IMG/VR virus record: IMGVR_UViG_3300047551_001325 | Span: 1 to 64,000 of that record | Source of the DNA: a virus | Direction: 5' to 3' (one strand) | Length of the DNA: 64,000 bases | Shown here: piece after piece, positions 50,432 to 58,912 of the stretch | How positions within the stretch are numbered: position 1 is the stretch's first letter | How the letters are laid out: each line of letters begins with the position of its first letter | Made by a program: the position numbers and the translations under genes | The notes under the pieces: model-generated | Databases searched by the model: none | What the model saw: only the letters and a program-made list of their open reading frames with translations | What the model was told of the DNA's origin: nothing

Positions 50432-50680
50432 CTACTTACCTCCCTTCCTATGTTTTGCTGTTTTCTTAGCAATTGCTTCAGGCTGTTTTACAAACTGTTT
50501 ACCTTCGCTGTTGCCTTTTGCTTTAGCTCTATTTGTAGCAGCTTTTTCTGCAGGAGACAACGAATCCCAAGCTTTATCTGGAAGATAACGTTTTTTTCCT
50601 TTTGACTCTGATCCGTCTGAGGTTCGCCACTTTTCTTTAGTCCACTTGTCAAGATCTTTTTGTGGTTCCTTCTTGGCCAT
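50432..50680 (-). CDS. Small basic protein, DUF5872-like
   Basis: 82 aa, MAKKEPQKDLDKWTKEKWRT.... DKWTKEKWRT.DG...KGKKRYLPDKAWDSLSPAEKAAT is a pattern I recall from DUF5872 proteins, found in phages and large viruses. The end is Lys-rich (AIAKKTAKHRKGGK). Start at 50680 (the ribosome site AAGGA lies in the preceding stop region). Role unknown; possible DNA binding or packaging with virions. Confidence 0.7.
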   Translation of the reverse strand: MAKKEPQKDLDKWTKEKWRTSDGSESKGKKRYLPDKAWDSLSPAEKAATNRAKAKGNSEGKQFVKQPEAIAKKTAKHRKGGK

Positions 50681-50682
50681 GA

Positions 50683-50874
50683 TTAATCCTTGTAACCGCC
50701 GCCAGCTTCTTTATAACGCTTGGCTAGCAGTTGTGCTTTGCGTGCTGACCATTCACCAGGGTCTCCTCCCTTGGTGCCAGCTTTGATCTCATTGAACAAG
50801 CGTTTACGTAGAGCGGGTTTGGTGTAGTTGCCGGCTTCGTTGACTTTTGATTCAGTTTTCTTTTTAGCGGCCAT
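50683..50874 (-). CDS. Small basic protein (GEWSARKAQLLAKRYK family)
   Basis: 63 aa from ATG 50874 (MAAKKKTESKVNEAGNYTKP...), which shares a base with the preceding stop. KRLFNEIKAGTKGGDPGEWS and ARKAQLLAKRYKEAGGGYK form a compact conserved motif seen in many marine and freshwater phages. Net positive charge. Function unknown. Confidence 0.75.
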   Translation of the reverse strand: MAAKKKTESKVNEAGNYTKPALRKRLFNEIKAGTKGGDPGEWSARKAQLLAKRYKEAGGGYKD

Positions 50875-51161
50875 CAGCAATCCCACTTACGCAAAGACTT
50901 GTTAATCCGTGAATTGGGATCATTTGCTGTCTTCTTTGAAGTGTTCTTCTTCTTCATACCTTCCATGCGTGCACAAAAAGAGTCACGTCTGGCAGCGTCC
51001 TTCTTGGATTTAGCTGCCTTTTCTTTTGACACGGGTGGTTTTAGGTCGCTACCTGGGTGCTCCCGCTCATAAGATCTGCGGCCTTCAGCATTAAGACCAC
51101 CCTCAGGATTTTTTCCTTCAGATCTAGTCCAAGCAGCGGACTTTTTCTTTTTAGCAGTCAT
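50874..51161 (-). CDS. Small basic protein, DUF6321-like
   Basis: 95 aa from ATG 51161 (MTAKKKKSAAWTRSEGKNPE...). AWTRSEGKNPEGGLN.EGRRSYEREHPGS, then DSFCARMEGMKKKN and TANDPNSRINKSLRKWDC, which I recall as DUF6321. The Cys in FCARM and the terminal Cys are conserved there. Highly basic. Probably a virion or DNA-associated factor, function not established. Confidence 0.75.
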   Translation of the reverse strand: MTAKKKKSAAWTRSEGKNPEGGLNAEGRRSYEREHPGSDLKPPVSKEKAAKSKKDAARRDSFCARMEGMKKKNTSKKTANDPNSRINKSLRKWDC

Positions 51162-51168
51162 AGTTACC

Positions 51169-51603
51169 TCACTTAGTCGAAGCGCGGAGTTGCCACGCCC
51201 ATTTTTTGTGCATGTCAATTCGTCCAGATATAAAATCCGCAATACCTTGTTCATCTGCTTTAGTTGCTTTTTTAAAGGTATCATTAAGTGATTTAATTAC
51301 AGATTCATTGGCGGTAAGCAAAGCTTTTGCCATTGCTTTTGGGGACGGTTCAACATCTTTAAACTGTACCGTAGTTAACTCATTAAACTTCTTTAAACTA
51401 AATGGAGCGTAGTCATCTAACTTACGGATGTTCTCTGCAATAGGGTCGATGCTCCCGTAGGCGTCTTCATAGATGTCTGAGAACAAATCGTGGTATTGAC
51501 TGAAGTCAGGCCCTTCTACATTCCAATGGTACCCATGGGCCATAAAGTAAAATGTAACTACGTCCGACACGAGTACTTTTAAAGCTTTAATTAATTCTTC
51601 CAT
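51169..51603 (-). CDS. Dps-like ferritin-fold protein
   Basis: 144 aa from ATG 51603 (AGGAGCACA). MAHGYHWNVEGPDFSQYHDL then FSDIYEDAYGSIDPIAENIR carries the Dps ferroxidase signature (H..HWN..G..F...H..F...Y.D......D..AE.IR), one of whose His is a Gly/Tyr here. A Trp-containing helix (RIDMHKKWAWQLRAS) ends it. Dps dodecamers oxidise iron and protect or compact DNA. In phage it may shield the genome from host oxidants or condense DNA. First gene of the leftward operon, with an extended -10 at 51632-51640. Confidence 0.88.
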   Translation of the reverse strand: MEELIKALKVLVSDVVTFYFMAHGYHWNVEGPDFSQYHDLFSDIYEDAYGSIDPIAENIRKLDDYAPFSLKKFNELTTVQFKDVEPSPKAMAKALLTANESVIKSLNDTFKKATKADEQGIADFISGRIDMHKKWAWQLRASTK

Positions 51604-51631
51604 TGTGCTCCTAGTCAAACGGTCACCCCAA

Positions 51632-51640
51632 ATAATACCA
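51632..51640 (-). promoter_or_regulatory. Extended -10 promoter for the Dps operon
   Basis: Minus strand TG-G-TATTAT, 28 nt before ATG 51603. On the other strand the same bases read TAATAC, which could serve the divergent initiator gene, so the promoters may overlap and compete. Motif-based. Confidence 0.5.
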
Positions 51641-51691
51641 TCTCGACAATGGTTGCGGACAGCAACAGGTGGCGCTAACCTCAGTGGTCCA

Positions 51692-52945
51692 ATGGGAACT
51701 AATAACGTATTTGGTGGGCGTTTTGTCGCTGTACCTGAGTGGGCATTGACCTACGTAAACGAGCACGGACAGCCACGTGATCTACAGATACTAACATGTA
51801 TTGTGTCAATGATAAACTTTCATGACAAGTCTGTAACCGTGTCTGTGACTGAGCTGGCAAAGATTGCCCACACATCAAAAGAAACTGTAAAACGATCACT
51901 AAAATGGTTAGCTGACAACTTTGTAATCAGTGTAACTGTTGATAAAAAACCAAACCCAAACACATACACAGTACATTACACTCAGCAAGTGATGGGGTCA
52001 TCAGTGACCCCATCTAGGGTCATGGATGACCCATTCATGGGGGCATCAGTGACCCCTACTACGGTAGGGGATAGGGTCGTACATGACCCTATTAAAACGC
52101 TTGAACTGCCAGCGTGTGAGGGGTTTTCTGAAACTCCTAGAGTAATACTATTACTAAACAGAGAAAATACAGAAGTACTACAAAAGGCCGATGGCGGAGA
52201 TGGTAAGGTTAATGACATGATTTTAGGCGCAGATCCAAACGATGTTGTGAAGAGTGATGAACCGGTTAAACGCAAGCCACGTCCTGAAGTAAATCACTTA
52301 GTAAACTACTTTGTTTATCATCCACGATCAGTAATGGCGTGTTCGTACACGTTTCAAGAAACACAAATACTCAGAAGAACTATACGGTTACTCCTAGACT
52401 CTGGGCTTACACGGGCATCAATTGCAAAAATGATTGACAAGTTCTTTAGCACCGACCGAATGCGCTCAGCAGATTCTCCTGTACACATGTTCTCAAGCAA
52501 AGCAGTTCAACAATCTTTGATGGACAAAGTTGAAACTGAATTAGATGAGAACACCAACCCAGTTCTGACATTGATGCTCAATGACTTCAACAGAGATAAT
52601 GTACATCTACCGTGGGATTCATCAGCAGACGAGCATCTTCGTAAAACAGTTATCATGTCTGGAATGGATGCTTGTTATCGCTATCCAGAAGTAGTTGCTA
52701 AAGTAATTGAATCCTACACAGACTTCTCTCATCCAGAGTTTAAACGTAAACTATCTGCACTTAACTCTCTGGTTAAGTGGCACTTAAACGAAGAGGACTG
52801 CGATAAAGAAGAACTTTTAAAAATTCTTTCTGATACCACACTTCCAAAAGAGTTGCTTGCAAAAACTAGGTCAACCCTTAGACCAGCAGCTGATACGATT
52901 GTTTCAGCAATTTACAATTATCGAAGAGGTTCTCATGGGGTATGA
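51692..52945 (+). CDS. Replication initiator with winged-helix domain (lambda O-like)
   Basis: 417 aa from ATG 51692; no strong ribosome site, and an upstream GTG 51605 is possible. Residues about 20-100 (RDLQILTCIVSMINFHDKSV, SVTELAKIAHTSKETVKRSL) form a winged helix as in lambda O and plasmid or phage initiators. The gene itself contains an array of palindromes (51991-52090) encoding a low-complexity linker. The C-terminal region is helical and probably binds the helicase loader. It leads the replication module, followed by an AAA+ loader and a DnaB-like helicase, the lambda O-P order. Confidence 0.8.
   Translation: MGTNNVFGGRFVAVPEWALTYVNEHGQPRDLQILTCIVSMINFHDKSVTVSVTELAKIAHTSKETVKRSLKWLADNFVISVTVDKKPNPNTYTVHYTQQVMGSSVTPSRVMDDPFMGASVTPTTVGDRVVHDPIKTLELPACEGFSETPRVILLLNRENTEVLQKADGGDGKVNDMILGADPNDVVKSDEPVKRKPRPEVNHLVNYFVYHPRSVMACSYTFQETQILRRTIRLLLDSGLTRASIAKMIDKFFSTDRMRSADSPVHMFSSKAVQQSLMDKVETELDENTNPVLTLMLNDFNRDNVHLPWDSSADEHLRKTVIMSGMDACYRYPEVVAKVIESYTDFSHPEFKRKLSALNSLVKWHLNEEDCDKEELLKILSDTTLPKELLAKTRSTLRPAADTIVSAIYNYRRGSHGV
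51991..52090. other. Putative replication origin: palindromic iterons inside the initiator gene
   Basis: Four related inverted repeats: 51991-52014 (10-bp arms GATGGGGTCA/TGACCCCATC), 52017-52032 (GGGTCAT/ATGACCC), 52039-52056 (GGGGGCATCA-GTGACCCC, one change from the first) and 52073-52090 (AGGGTC/GACCCT). Centres are about 22, 23 and 34 bp apart. A different palindrome CCCCTAC/GTAGGGG lies at 52053-52070. An AT-rich stretch follows (about 52091-52190). Initiator-gene-internal iterons next to an AT-rich unwinding region are the arrangement of the lambda origin. Confidence 0.7.
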
Positions 52946-53150
52946 CGGTATGTTTGCGTTTGCAAGTTTTGAAGACCTTATCAACTTTGTGACTTGGGTC
53001 ACAGCATCGTTTGATGACCCACAAGAGTTCATGGAATGGGTAGAGTCACGGACCTCAGACTTTTCAAAAATTGACAATGAATTTTGGAGCATAATTGAAA
53101 ATGGCTATTACACGGAAAGTACCAACACAGACGTTCCCGGTTCCGACTGA
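52935..53150 (+). CDS. 71-aa acidic hypothetical protein
   Basis: MGYDGMFAFASFEDLINFVT..., strongly acidic and aromatic (TASFDDPQEFMEWVESRTSD). ATG 52935 overlaps the initiator stop, and its end overlaps the loader gene. No family recognised; sits between initiator and loader, so a regulator of their interaction is possible. Confidence 0.6.
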   Translation: MGYDGMFAFASFEDLINFVTWVTASFDDPQEFMEWVESRTSDFSKIDNEFWSIIENGYYTESTNTDVPGSD

Positions 53151-53730
53151 TTGGAAATCTGAAAAGTGGTGGCGTAACCGCTCAAAAGACGAACGTGTGT
53201 TCCACACACGCATACCAGCAAGATGGACGAGCTTCGCTCTAGAAAATCTAGAAGTAAGTGACTCCACTAAATCTGAAGTATCAAAGTGGTTGAATAATTA
53301 TCAACCAGGTGACAGTCTTTTCCTACACGGAAAATCAGGTTGTGGAAAGAGTGTTGTTGCTCAAGCAGTCCTATCTGAGATTGTTTCTAACCACGAGCTT
53401 TCTGGCCGCTTTGTAAGTAGCGATCGGTATATCGACATGCTCAAAGATACATTTGAACAGGATGGTGGACTACTTCCTGAAATGTACTCAATGCCATACT
53501 TACTGAAGTACATTCAAGGTGTCTTTGATGTTGTCATGCTTGATGGTGTTGGTCAAGAAAGAGAAACTGATTTCTCAACACACGAAATCGGTAGCCTCAT
53601 TAGGCGCAGATATGAAGACACCAGATCAATGATCATCACAACAACGATGGGTGTAATGGACTTCAATCGACGTTATGGGGATCGGGTAAAGGTCGCAACA
53701 ACGGAGATGACAGAGATTAGAGTTTCGTAA
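53101..53730 (+). CDS. AAA+ helicase loader (DnaC/IstB-like)
   Basis: 209 aa. Walker A FLHGKSGCGKSVVAQAV (about residues 75-91), Walker B FDVVMLDGVGQE (about 139-150), sensor 1 MIITTTM, and arginine residues near RRRYEDTRS form a complete P-loop ATPase of the DnaC type. It loads the replicative helicase at the origin. It directly follows the initiator, as lambda P follows O, though lambda P is not itself an ATPase. Shares a base with the next gene. Confidence 0.9.
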   Translation: MAITRKVPTQTFPVPTDWKSEKWWRNRSKDERVFHTRIPARWTSFALENLEVSDSTKSEVSKWLNNYQPGDSLFLHGKSGCGKSVVAQAVLSEIVSNHELSGRFVSSDRYIDMLKDTFEQDGGLLPEMYSMPYLLKYIQGVFDVVMLDGVGQERETDFSTHEIGSLIRRRYEDTRSMIITTTMGVMDFNRRYGDRVKVATTEMTEIRVS

Positions 53731-54173
53731 TGGAACGCGGAGACATATCCGATTACACAATTATTTCCCAAGCCTGTATCTGGGAAGGCGTACTTGCTAA
53801 TCCACCTGAAGGGCTTACTTCTAAAACTCGTTATCGTTTCTACGAGCGTGCCAACAACTGGGATTCAGCCATACCAATGTGGAAACCAAATGACTTGTCC
53901 GTCAGATCAATTGCTGACTGCACCAACAGATTGCATATTGGTACTGACGTGATCACATTTCTATCTCAAGATGCTGTAGACCCCATCTATAACTGGTTGC
54001 TCAGAAAAGGAATTACTACTACCGTGTTGTATTACCCCTCAGCTGAGGAGTATGCTCTTGACCTTCGCTACAACCGTGGAATAAAAACCGTCTACGTTGC
54101 CAACGATGACGACGCACTAACGATAGGGTTACGAGCCCATGTCGTACAACCAAACACTGCTTGGAGAATCTGA
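53730..54173 (+). CDS. Hypothetical protein in the replication module
   Basis: 147 aa, MERGDISDYTIISQACIWEG.... Alpha/beta pattern with LRKGITTTVLYYPSAEEYAL and IKTVYVANDDDALTIGLRAH, possibly a nucleotide-binding or PIN/receiver-like fold, but no motif is certain. Starts on the base that ends the loader and stops on the base that starts the helicase. Confidence 0.6.
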   Translation: MERGDISDYTIISQACIWEGVLANPPEGLTSKTRYRFYERANNWDSAIPMWKPNDLSVRSIADCTNRLHIGTDVITFLSQDAVDPIYNWLLRKGITTTVLYYPSAEEYALDLRYNRGIKTVYVANDDDALTIGLRAHVVQPNTAWRI

Positions 54174-55426
54174 TGGCTTCCAGTGAGCTGTATTTAGTTT
54201 CAAAAATAATTCAAGAAAAAGATATAACTACTCCGGTACGAGCCGGACTAAAACCAGACCACTTTACTGGTTCTTGGGTTGAGGTTTGGTCTTGGTTGCT
54301 TGACTTCCAACGTACTCACGGTGCAGTTCCTACTGAACGTGTGTTTTCACAAGAGTTTGGCGACATACATCTTGAGGATGCATCCGGAGAAACTTTCTCC
54401 AGACTTATTGATGAAGTCCTCGCTGCGTACCGGCAGAGAACCATCATGGATTCTCTATCCCATGCAATCCCCGCGATCAACAACAACGACATTGATGAAG
54501 CAATGTCAGCCCTTGCGGCGGGTCTTCAAAAAGCCTCAGTTGAATCATCACGTCTTAGAGACATTGACATTATTCAAAACTGGGAAAACAGAATGTCGCG
54601 TTATGAAGAGATGCGTAATACACCAAATGCTCTTCGTGGCATACCTACAGGTTTTCATGGGCTAGACAGAATCACACACGGTCTTCGTCCGCAACAGTTT
54701 ATTGTGTTTGCAGGAGAACCAAAGCGAGGAAAATCTTTGTTTGCATTGATCCTTGCCAACTCCGCTCACATCCATGGAAAGCGCCCATTGTTTGTTTCTT
54801 TTGAAATGAGCATTGAGGAACAAGAGGCTCGTTATGACTCTCTTATTTCTAAAGTTCCGTATACGCGTATCCTTTCGGGCGACCTGTCTAACTCTGATAT
54901 GGCAAAGATCAAACGTGCGCTGAGTATAAGAAAGAACATGCAACCCTTTGTGTTTAGCGAGGACACATCGTCGTTGACAACAGTTACAGCACTGGCAGGA
55001 AAGGTTCAGGAATATCAACCAGACTTGCTTGTTGTAGATGGTGTGTACCTGATGGACGACGAAGAGGGTGAGGCAAAAGGCTCACCACAGGCTTTAACAA
55101 ATATCACCAGAGCGTTGAAGCGACTTGCCCAACGATTTGATATTCCGGTAGTTGCAACAACACAGGTGTTGTCATGGAAGCTACAGAACAGAAAAACACG
55201 AGCCGTAACCGCGGACGCAATCGGTTACACATCTTCGTTTGCTCAAGACGCAGACTTGATACTTGGTGTAGAACGAAATCCTGATGTAGACGATCAAGCG
55301 ATTATCAGAGTTGTGCTAGCAAGAACTGCCCCAACTGGAGAAGTACACGTAAAATGGGATTGGGCTACCATGGAGTTTGAGGAAGTAAACGATTATGACG
55401 ACTACATCAACCCATCATTCGATTAA
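54173..55426 (+). CDS. Replicative DNA helicase (DnaB-like)
   Basis: 417 aa. The N-terminal part resembles DnaB N-domains (LYLVSKIIQEKDITTPVRAG). The RecA core has Walker A VFAGEPKRGKSLFALILANS (about residues 178-197), SFEMSIEEQEAR (motif 1a), Walker B LLVVDGVYLM (about 284) and VVATTQVL (motif 3), then the arginine-rich end region. A hexamer unwinding DNA ahead of the polymerase. ATG 54173 has GGAGAATCTG; the longer frame start is not needed. Confidence 0.93.
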   Translation: MASSELYLVSKIIQEKDITTPVRAGLKPDHFTGSWVEVWSWLLDFQRTHGAVPTERVFSQEFGDIHLEDASGETFSRLIDEVLAAYRQRTIMDSLSHAIPAINNNDIDEAMSALAAGLQKASVESSRLRDIDIIQNWENRMSRYEEMRNTPNALRGIPTGFHGLDRITHGLRPQQFIVFAGEPKRGKSLFALILANSAHIHGKRPLFVSFEMSIEEQEARYDSLISKVPYTRILSGDLSNSDMAKIKRALSIRKNMQPFVFSEDTSSLTTVTALAGKVQEYQPDLLVVDGVYLMDDEEGEAKGSPQALTNITRALKRLAQRFDIPVVATTQVLSWKLQNRKTRAVTADAIGYTSSFAQDADLILGVERNPDVDDQAIIRVVLARTAPTGEVHVKWDWATMEFEEVNDYDDYINPSFD

Positions 55427-56312
55427 CCTAGCTCAAGTTCTTGAGTCGGTTGGCGTTGAGATTAAGCGCGTTGGCGACAGAGAGATAACAGGCAAATGCC
55501 CTGTGCACATTCGTACTGTTGGACGCCAAGATAACTCCCCGTCATGGAGCATGAACGCCACAACAGGTTTGTGGATATGCTTTTCATGTGGTGCTCGCGG
55601 GTCGTTATCATCGTTACTCTATGAACTTACTGGTGATTCTGATTCTCTAGGCATACAGAAGATGCTTGTTGAATCTTCTTTTGAAGCTTTAAAAGCACCA
55701 AAAGTTCAACAAGAAGAAGTTTACGTAGACCGCGATGCATTCTTTGGTTTTGCAAGAGTGCCAGAAGCACTTTGTGCATCAAGAAACCTTGATCCAGAAC
55801 TAACCCACAAACACGGCGTACGCTGGAACAAAGACCGTAGGGCGTGGGCCATACCGATTATGTCGCCTACCGGAAGACTAGAGGGGTGGCAAGAGAAGAG
55901 ACTTGGCAGTGTTCTTAATTATCCAAATGGTGTAAAGAAATCTAAAACACTTTTTGGTATTGAGCGTTTTAAAAGCAAGACAGCCGTCCTTGTAGAATCC
56001 CCACTTGACGTAGTTAGGTTTGCAGCCATAGGAACTGATGCTCAAGCGTTAGGTACATTTGGTGCTTATGTATCCGATGAACAACTTAGATTAACTTTGT
56101 ATGTTGCCGACAAAATTGTCGTAGCAATGGACAACGATGACGCAGGCGTTGCTTCTAGCAAGAAGATATACAAAGCACTAGGTACCCCACGAGCAGGTCT
56201 TTTGTGGTGGAACTATAGTAATTCAAACTGCAAAGACATAGGTGACATGGAAGACGAGGAAATTAAGGTAGGATTAGATACCGCAACTGTCCTACCACCT
56301 TGGATTACCTAA
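55395..56312 (+). CDS. DNA primase (DnaG-like)
   Basis: 305 aa. Zinc domain with CPVH ... CFSCGARGSL near residues 35-80 (CHCC-type). TOPRIM domain with AVLVESPLDVVRFAAIGT (about 197-214), ALGTFGAY and KIVVAMDNDDAGV (about 240-252). Compact form without a long C-terminus. Starts 32 bp inside the helicase gene. Confidence 0.93.
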   Translation: MTTTSTHHSINLAQVLESVGVEIKRVGDREITGKCPVHIRTVGRQDNSPSWSMNATTGLWICFSCGARGSLSSLLYELTGDSDSLGIQKMLVESSFEALKAPKVQQEEVYVDRDAFFGFARVPEALCASRNLDPELTHKHGVRWNKDRRAWAIPIMSPTGRLEGWQEKRLGSVLNYPNGVKKSKTLFGIERFKSKTAVLVESPLDVVRFAAIGTDAQALGTFGAYVSDEQLRLTLYVADKIVVAMDNDDAGVASSKKIYKALGTPRAGLLWWNYSNSNCKDIGDMEDEEIKVGLDTATVLPPWIT

Positions 56313-56313
56313 T

Positions 56314-57861
56314 ATGTTTACAGGATCACTATACCCATATCAAGAGGAGTCTGTTGAGAAGATGCTCGACAGAGGTCAAGTACTACTTGGGTTGGTGATG
56401 GGTGCTGGTAAGACTGTTACAACCATCGCCGCAATAGAGTCTTTGTTTGACGCTAACGAAATAGACCGTTGCCTAGTCGTAACACCAGCATCACTTAAAT
56501 ACCAGTGGAAACGAGAGATTGAACGTTTTACTAACTCTCGTGTAACTGTAATTGACGGTACTGTAAAGGAACGAGAGCGGTGTTGGAAGTCAGCGTTATC
56601 GGCAAAATATGTAATTGTAAACCCCGAGTGTTTGATTCGCGACCTGGTGCTATTTAAAAAAGTTGATTGTCAAGCCATAGTGGTAGACGAGGCAACAATG
56701 CTTAAATCTAGAGTCAGCAAACGCTCAAAGTTGGTAAAGAAAATTGCAAAGCCTATGCTCTATCGGTATGCCTTAACCGGTCAACCAATCGAAAACAAGC
56801 CAGAGGAATTGTTCTCAATTATGGAGTTTGTTGACCCAAGTGTTCTTGGCGCGTTTACAGACTTTGATAGAACATTTATCGTACGAGATCATTGGGGCAA
56901 ACCACTTAGGTATCGAAACCTTGCGGAACTTCACAAGTCTTTGACGCATTGTATGATCAGAAAGACAAGAGAAGATATTGCAGATCAACTACCAGAGATT
57001 ATCCATCAAGTAATACCTGTGCCATTTGACGAAGCTGGTGCTTCTTTGTACAGGTCTATATCAAAAGATTTGCTTTACCATCTACAACAAGCAATGTCTA
57101 AACACGGTGGATCTTTTAATCTATGGAAGCATTACAACGACCCGGAATCAAACGAAGCTCAGGGTCAAATAATGTCTAGGTTAACTGTGCTAAGAATGTT
57201 ATGTGATAATCCACAATTAGTAGTTAGATCTTCAGAAATCTACGCTGATCCAAAAAGGCCCGACGAGGGTAGCGCTTATGCTCATGATATATATTCTAGG
57301 GGGCTTATGTCTAAAGTTACAGCTGCTCCCAAACTTGACGCTGTAGTGGAGTACATTCAGGAAGTCCTATCAGCTGACCCTAAAAACAAGGTTGTATTAT
57401 TTTCTTTCTTTAAAGAAAACTTAAGACTAATACAACAAGCAACCTCAAAGTTAACAAATAGTGTGTTGTTTATGGGAGGAATGAGCGCTGAAGAAAAGGA
57501 TAAAGCCAAGCAGCTTTTTGGTAACGATGCAAACACTCGTTTGTTTTTATCCTCGGATGCCGGTGGGTACGGAGTAGACTTGCCAATGGCAAACTACTTA
57601 ATATCATACGACCTACCATGGAGCAGCGGTAAGTTGGAACAGAGAGAAGCCAGAATCATTAGATTGTCTTCACAATTTCCTCACGTAACTATTGCAACTT
57701 TTGTTATGCAGGGTAGTATTGAAGAGAGACAGTATGAGATGCTTCAACAAAAACGTTCAATCAACGAAGCGTTTGTTGATGGTAAGCACCATGATCATAA
57801 AGGTGGCTTTGACATAACGTTAGGGAGTCTCTCAAACTTCTTAAAACAATCACACGTATAG
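56314..57861 (+). CDS. SNF2-like superfamily II helicase
   Basis: 515 aa. Motif I LVMGAGKTVTTIAAIESL (about residues 27-44), motif II VVDEATMLKS (about 123), motif III ALTGQPIENKPEELFSIM, and a C-terminal helicase domain with LFLSSDAGGYGVDLPMANYL (motif V) and QREARIIRLSSQ (motif VI). Such proteins translocate on duplex DNA and act in replication restart or recombination; T4 UvsW is a functional comparator. No extra nuclease domain. Confidence 0.92.
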   Translation: MFTGSLYPYQEESVEKMLDRGQVLLGLVMGAGKTVTTIAAIESLFDANEIDRCLVVTPASLKYQWKREIERFTNSRVTVIDGTVKERERCWKSALSAKYVIVNPECLIRDLVLFKKVDCQAIVVDEATMLKSRVSKRSKLVKKIAKPMLYRYALTGQPIENKPEELFSIMEFVDPSVLGAFTDFDRTFIVRDHWGKPLRYRNLAELHKSLTHCMIRKTREDIADQLPEIIHQVIPVPFDEAGASLYRSISKDLLYHLQQAMSKHGGSFNLWKHYNDPESNEAQGQIMSRLTVLRMLCDNPQLVVRSSEIYADPKRPDEGSAYAHDIYSRGLMSKVTAAPKLDAVVEYIQEVLSADPKNKVVLFSFFKENLRLIQQATSKLTNSVLFMGGMSAEEKDKAKQLFGNDANTRLFLSSDAGGYGVDLPMANYLISYDLPWSSGKLEQREARIIRLSSQFPHVTIATFVMQGSIEERQYEMLQQKRSINEAFVDGKHHDHKGGFDITLGSLSNFLKQSHV

Positions 57862-57868
57862 GAGAACC

Positions 57869-58309
57869 ATGGAAAAGGTTGTTGAAATTGCACGTAAATA
57901 CCCAGAGCAAGAGTTAGCTCTGATCAGCAAAGAGTACAATGATCTAAAGAGTTTGATTGATAAGTACCAAACAAGACTTGATCAGCTTAAGAAAGAGTTG
58001 AACCAACAAGCAGACCTTTTTGGAGATGAAGACGACAAAGGCCACAAGTGGCTTAGAGCTGGCAATTTTCAAATAAAAAGAGAACGTAGAGTTTCTGTAA
58101 ACCTTGATGTTAATGGCGCAGAAGTTTGGGCAAAAGATAACAACATCTGGGATGACATATCAGAAGTAGTGCGTGTCCTTGATGAAGACAAACTACTAGG
58201 CAAAGTTTGGGAAAATCCTGAACTAAAGCCGGCACTAGACAACCTGTATGTAAAGAAAGAAACCTGGGCGTTTAAGCTTTCAGAAAGCAAGAGCTATGAC
58301 GACGAATGA
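57869..58309 (+). CDS. Coiled-coil protein (Gp157-like)
   Basis: 146 aa. Residues about 15-55 are coiled coil (SKEYNDLKSLIDKYQTRLDQ), followed by a domain with GHKWLRAGNFQIKRERRVSV and ETWAFKLSESKS. The pattern is similar to siphovirus Gp157-type proteins found beside recombination genes. GGAGAACC precedes ATG 57869. Role unknown. Confidence 0.65.
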   Translation: MEKVVEIARKYPEQELALISKEYNDLKSLIDKYQTRLDQLKKELNQQADLFGDEDDKGHKWLRAGNFQIKRERRVSVNLDVNGAEVWAKDNNIWDDISEVVRVLDEDKLLGKVWENPELKPALDNLYVKKETWAFKLSESKSYDDE

Positions 58310-58469
58310 CATTTACAACTGGTTAAAAGATCACGCAGTAGTACACACTGGATCTGGTGATACCTACGATGTAGTAAGGTTTAAAGAAGCAATCTCTTTG
58401 ATTGAGTTCTTAATGGAAGAACGTGATTATTGGAAGAACGCATACATGGAGGCAACTAGTGCCCCGTGA
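58296..58469 (+). CDS. 57-aa hypothetical protein
   Basis: MTTNDIYNWLKDHAVVHTGS..., helical with an acidic, aromatic second half (SLIEFLMEERDYWKNAYMEA). ATG 58296 overlaps the gene before by 14 bp, and it overlaps the next start by 11 bp. No ribosome site is obvious beyond GAAAGCAAGAG. Function unknown. Confidence 0.55.
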   Translation: MTTNDIYNWLKDHAVVHTGSGDTYDVVRFKEAISLIEFLMEERDYWKNAYMEATSAP

Positions 58470-58893
58470 TCCTCTTGACCTATTTAACGACCTTCCTGAT
58501 TTCCCTGGAAAAACACCACCTAAAAACCGTTCTATAAAAAAGTCAGATAATAGGCTTGAGGATAGATTCAACGGAGCAAAAGGTAAGGTCTTTAGGATAG
58601 GTGGAGAAGAGCGTATGTTCTTCTCAGTAGGAGAACTTGCTAAATGCTTGAATCGTAAACCAGTAACTATTAGGATGTGGGAGCAACAAGGGTGGATACC
58701 AAAAGCCACCTACAGAACACCAACACCCAAAGGCGAACAAATTCCTGGAAAAACTTTAAAAGGTCGTAGACTTTACAGTTTGGAACAGGTAGAGTTCTTG
58801 ATGGATGCCCTAGAGCATTTCAAGATAGACGATCCCAACAAGGCCAATTGGGATGGTTTTAGAAAACACATAAAAAACAAGTGGCCCAACTAA
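58459..58893 (+). CDS. MerR-like HTH DNA-binding protein
   Basis: 144 aa, GTG start at 58459 with GGAGGC. Residues about 50-75 (FFSVGELAKCLNRKPVTIRM then WEQQGWIPKATYRTP) form the MerR-type winged helix (F...GELA..L......IR.WE..G..P), ending GRRLYSLEQVEFLMDALEHF. The N-terminal 45 residues are Pro/Lys-rich. It may regulate replication genes or assist the fork. Confidence 0.85.
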   Translation: MPRDPLDLFNDLPDFPGKTPPKNRSIKKSDNRLEDRFNGAKGKVFRIGGEERMFFSVGELAKCLNRKPVTIRMWEQQGWIPKATYRTPTPKGEQIPGKTLKGRRLYSLEQVEFLMDALEHFKIDDPNKANWDGFRKHIKNKWPN

Positions 58894-58912
58894 CAAAAGA
58901 AAAGAGAAAAAC

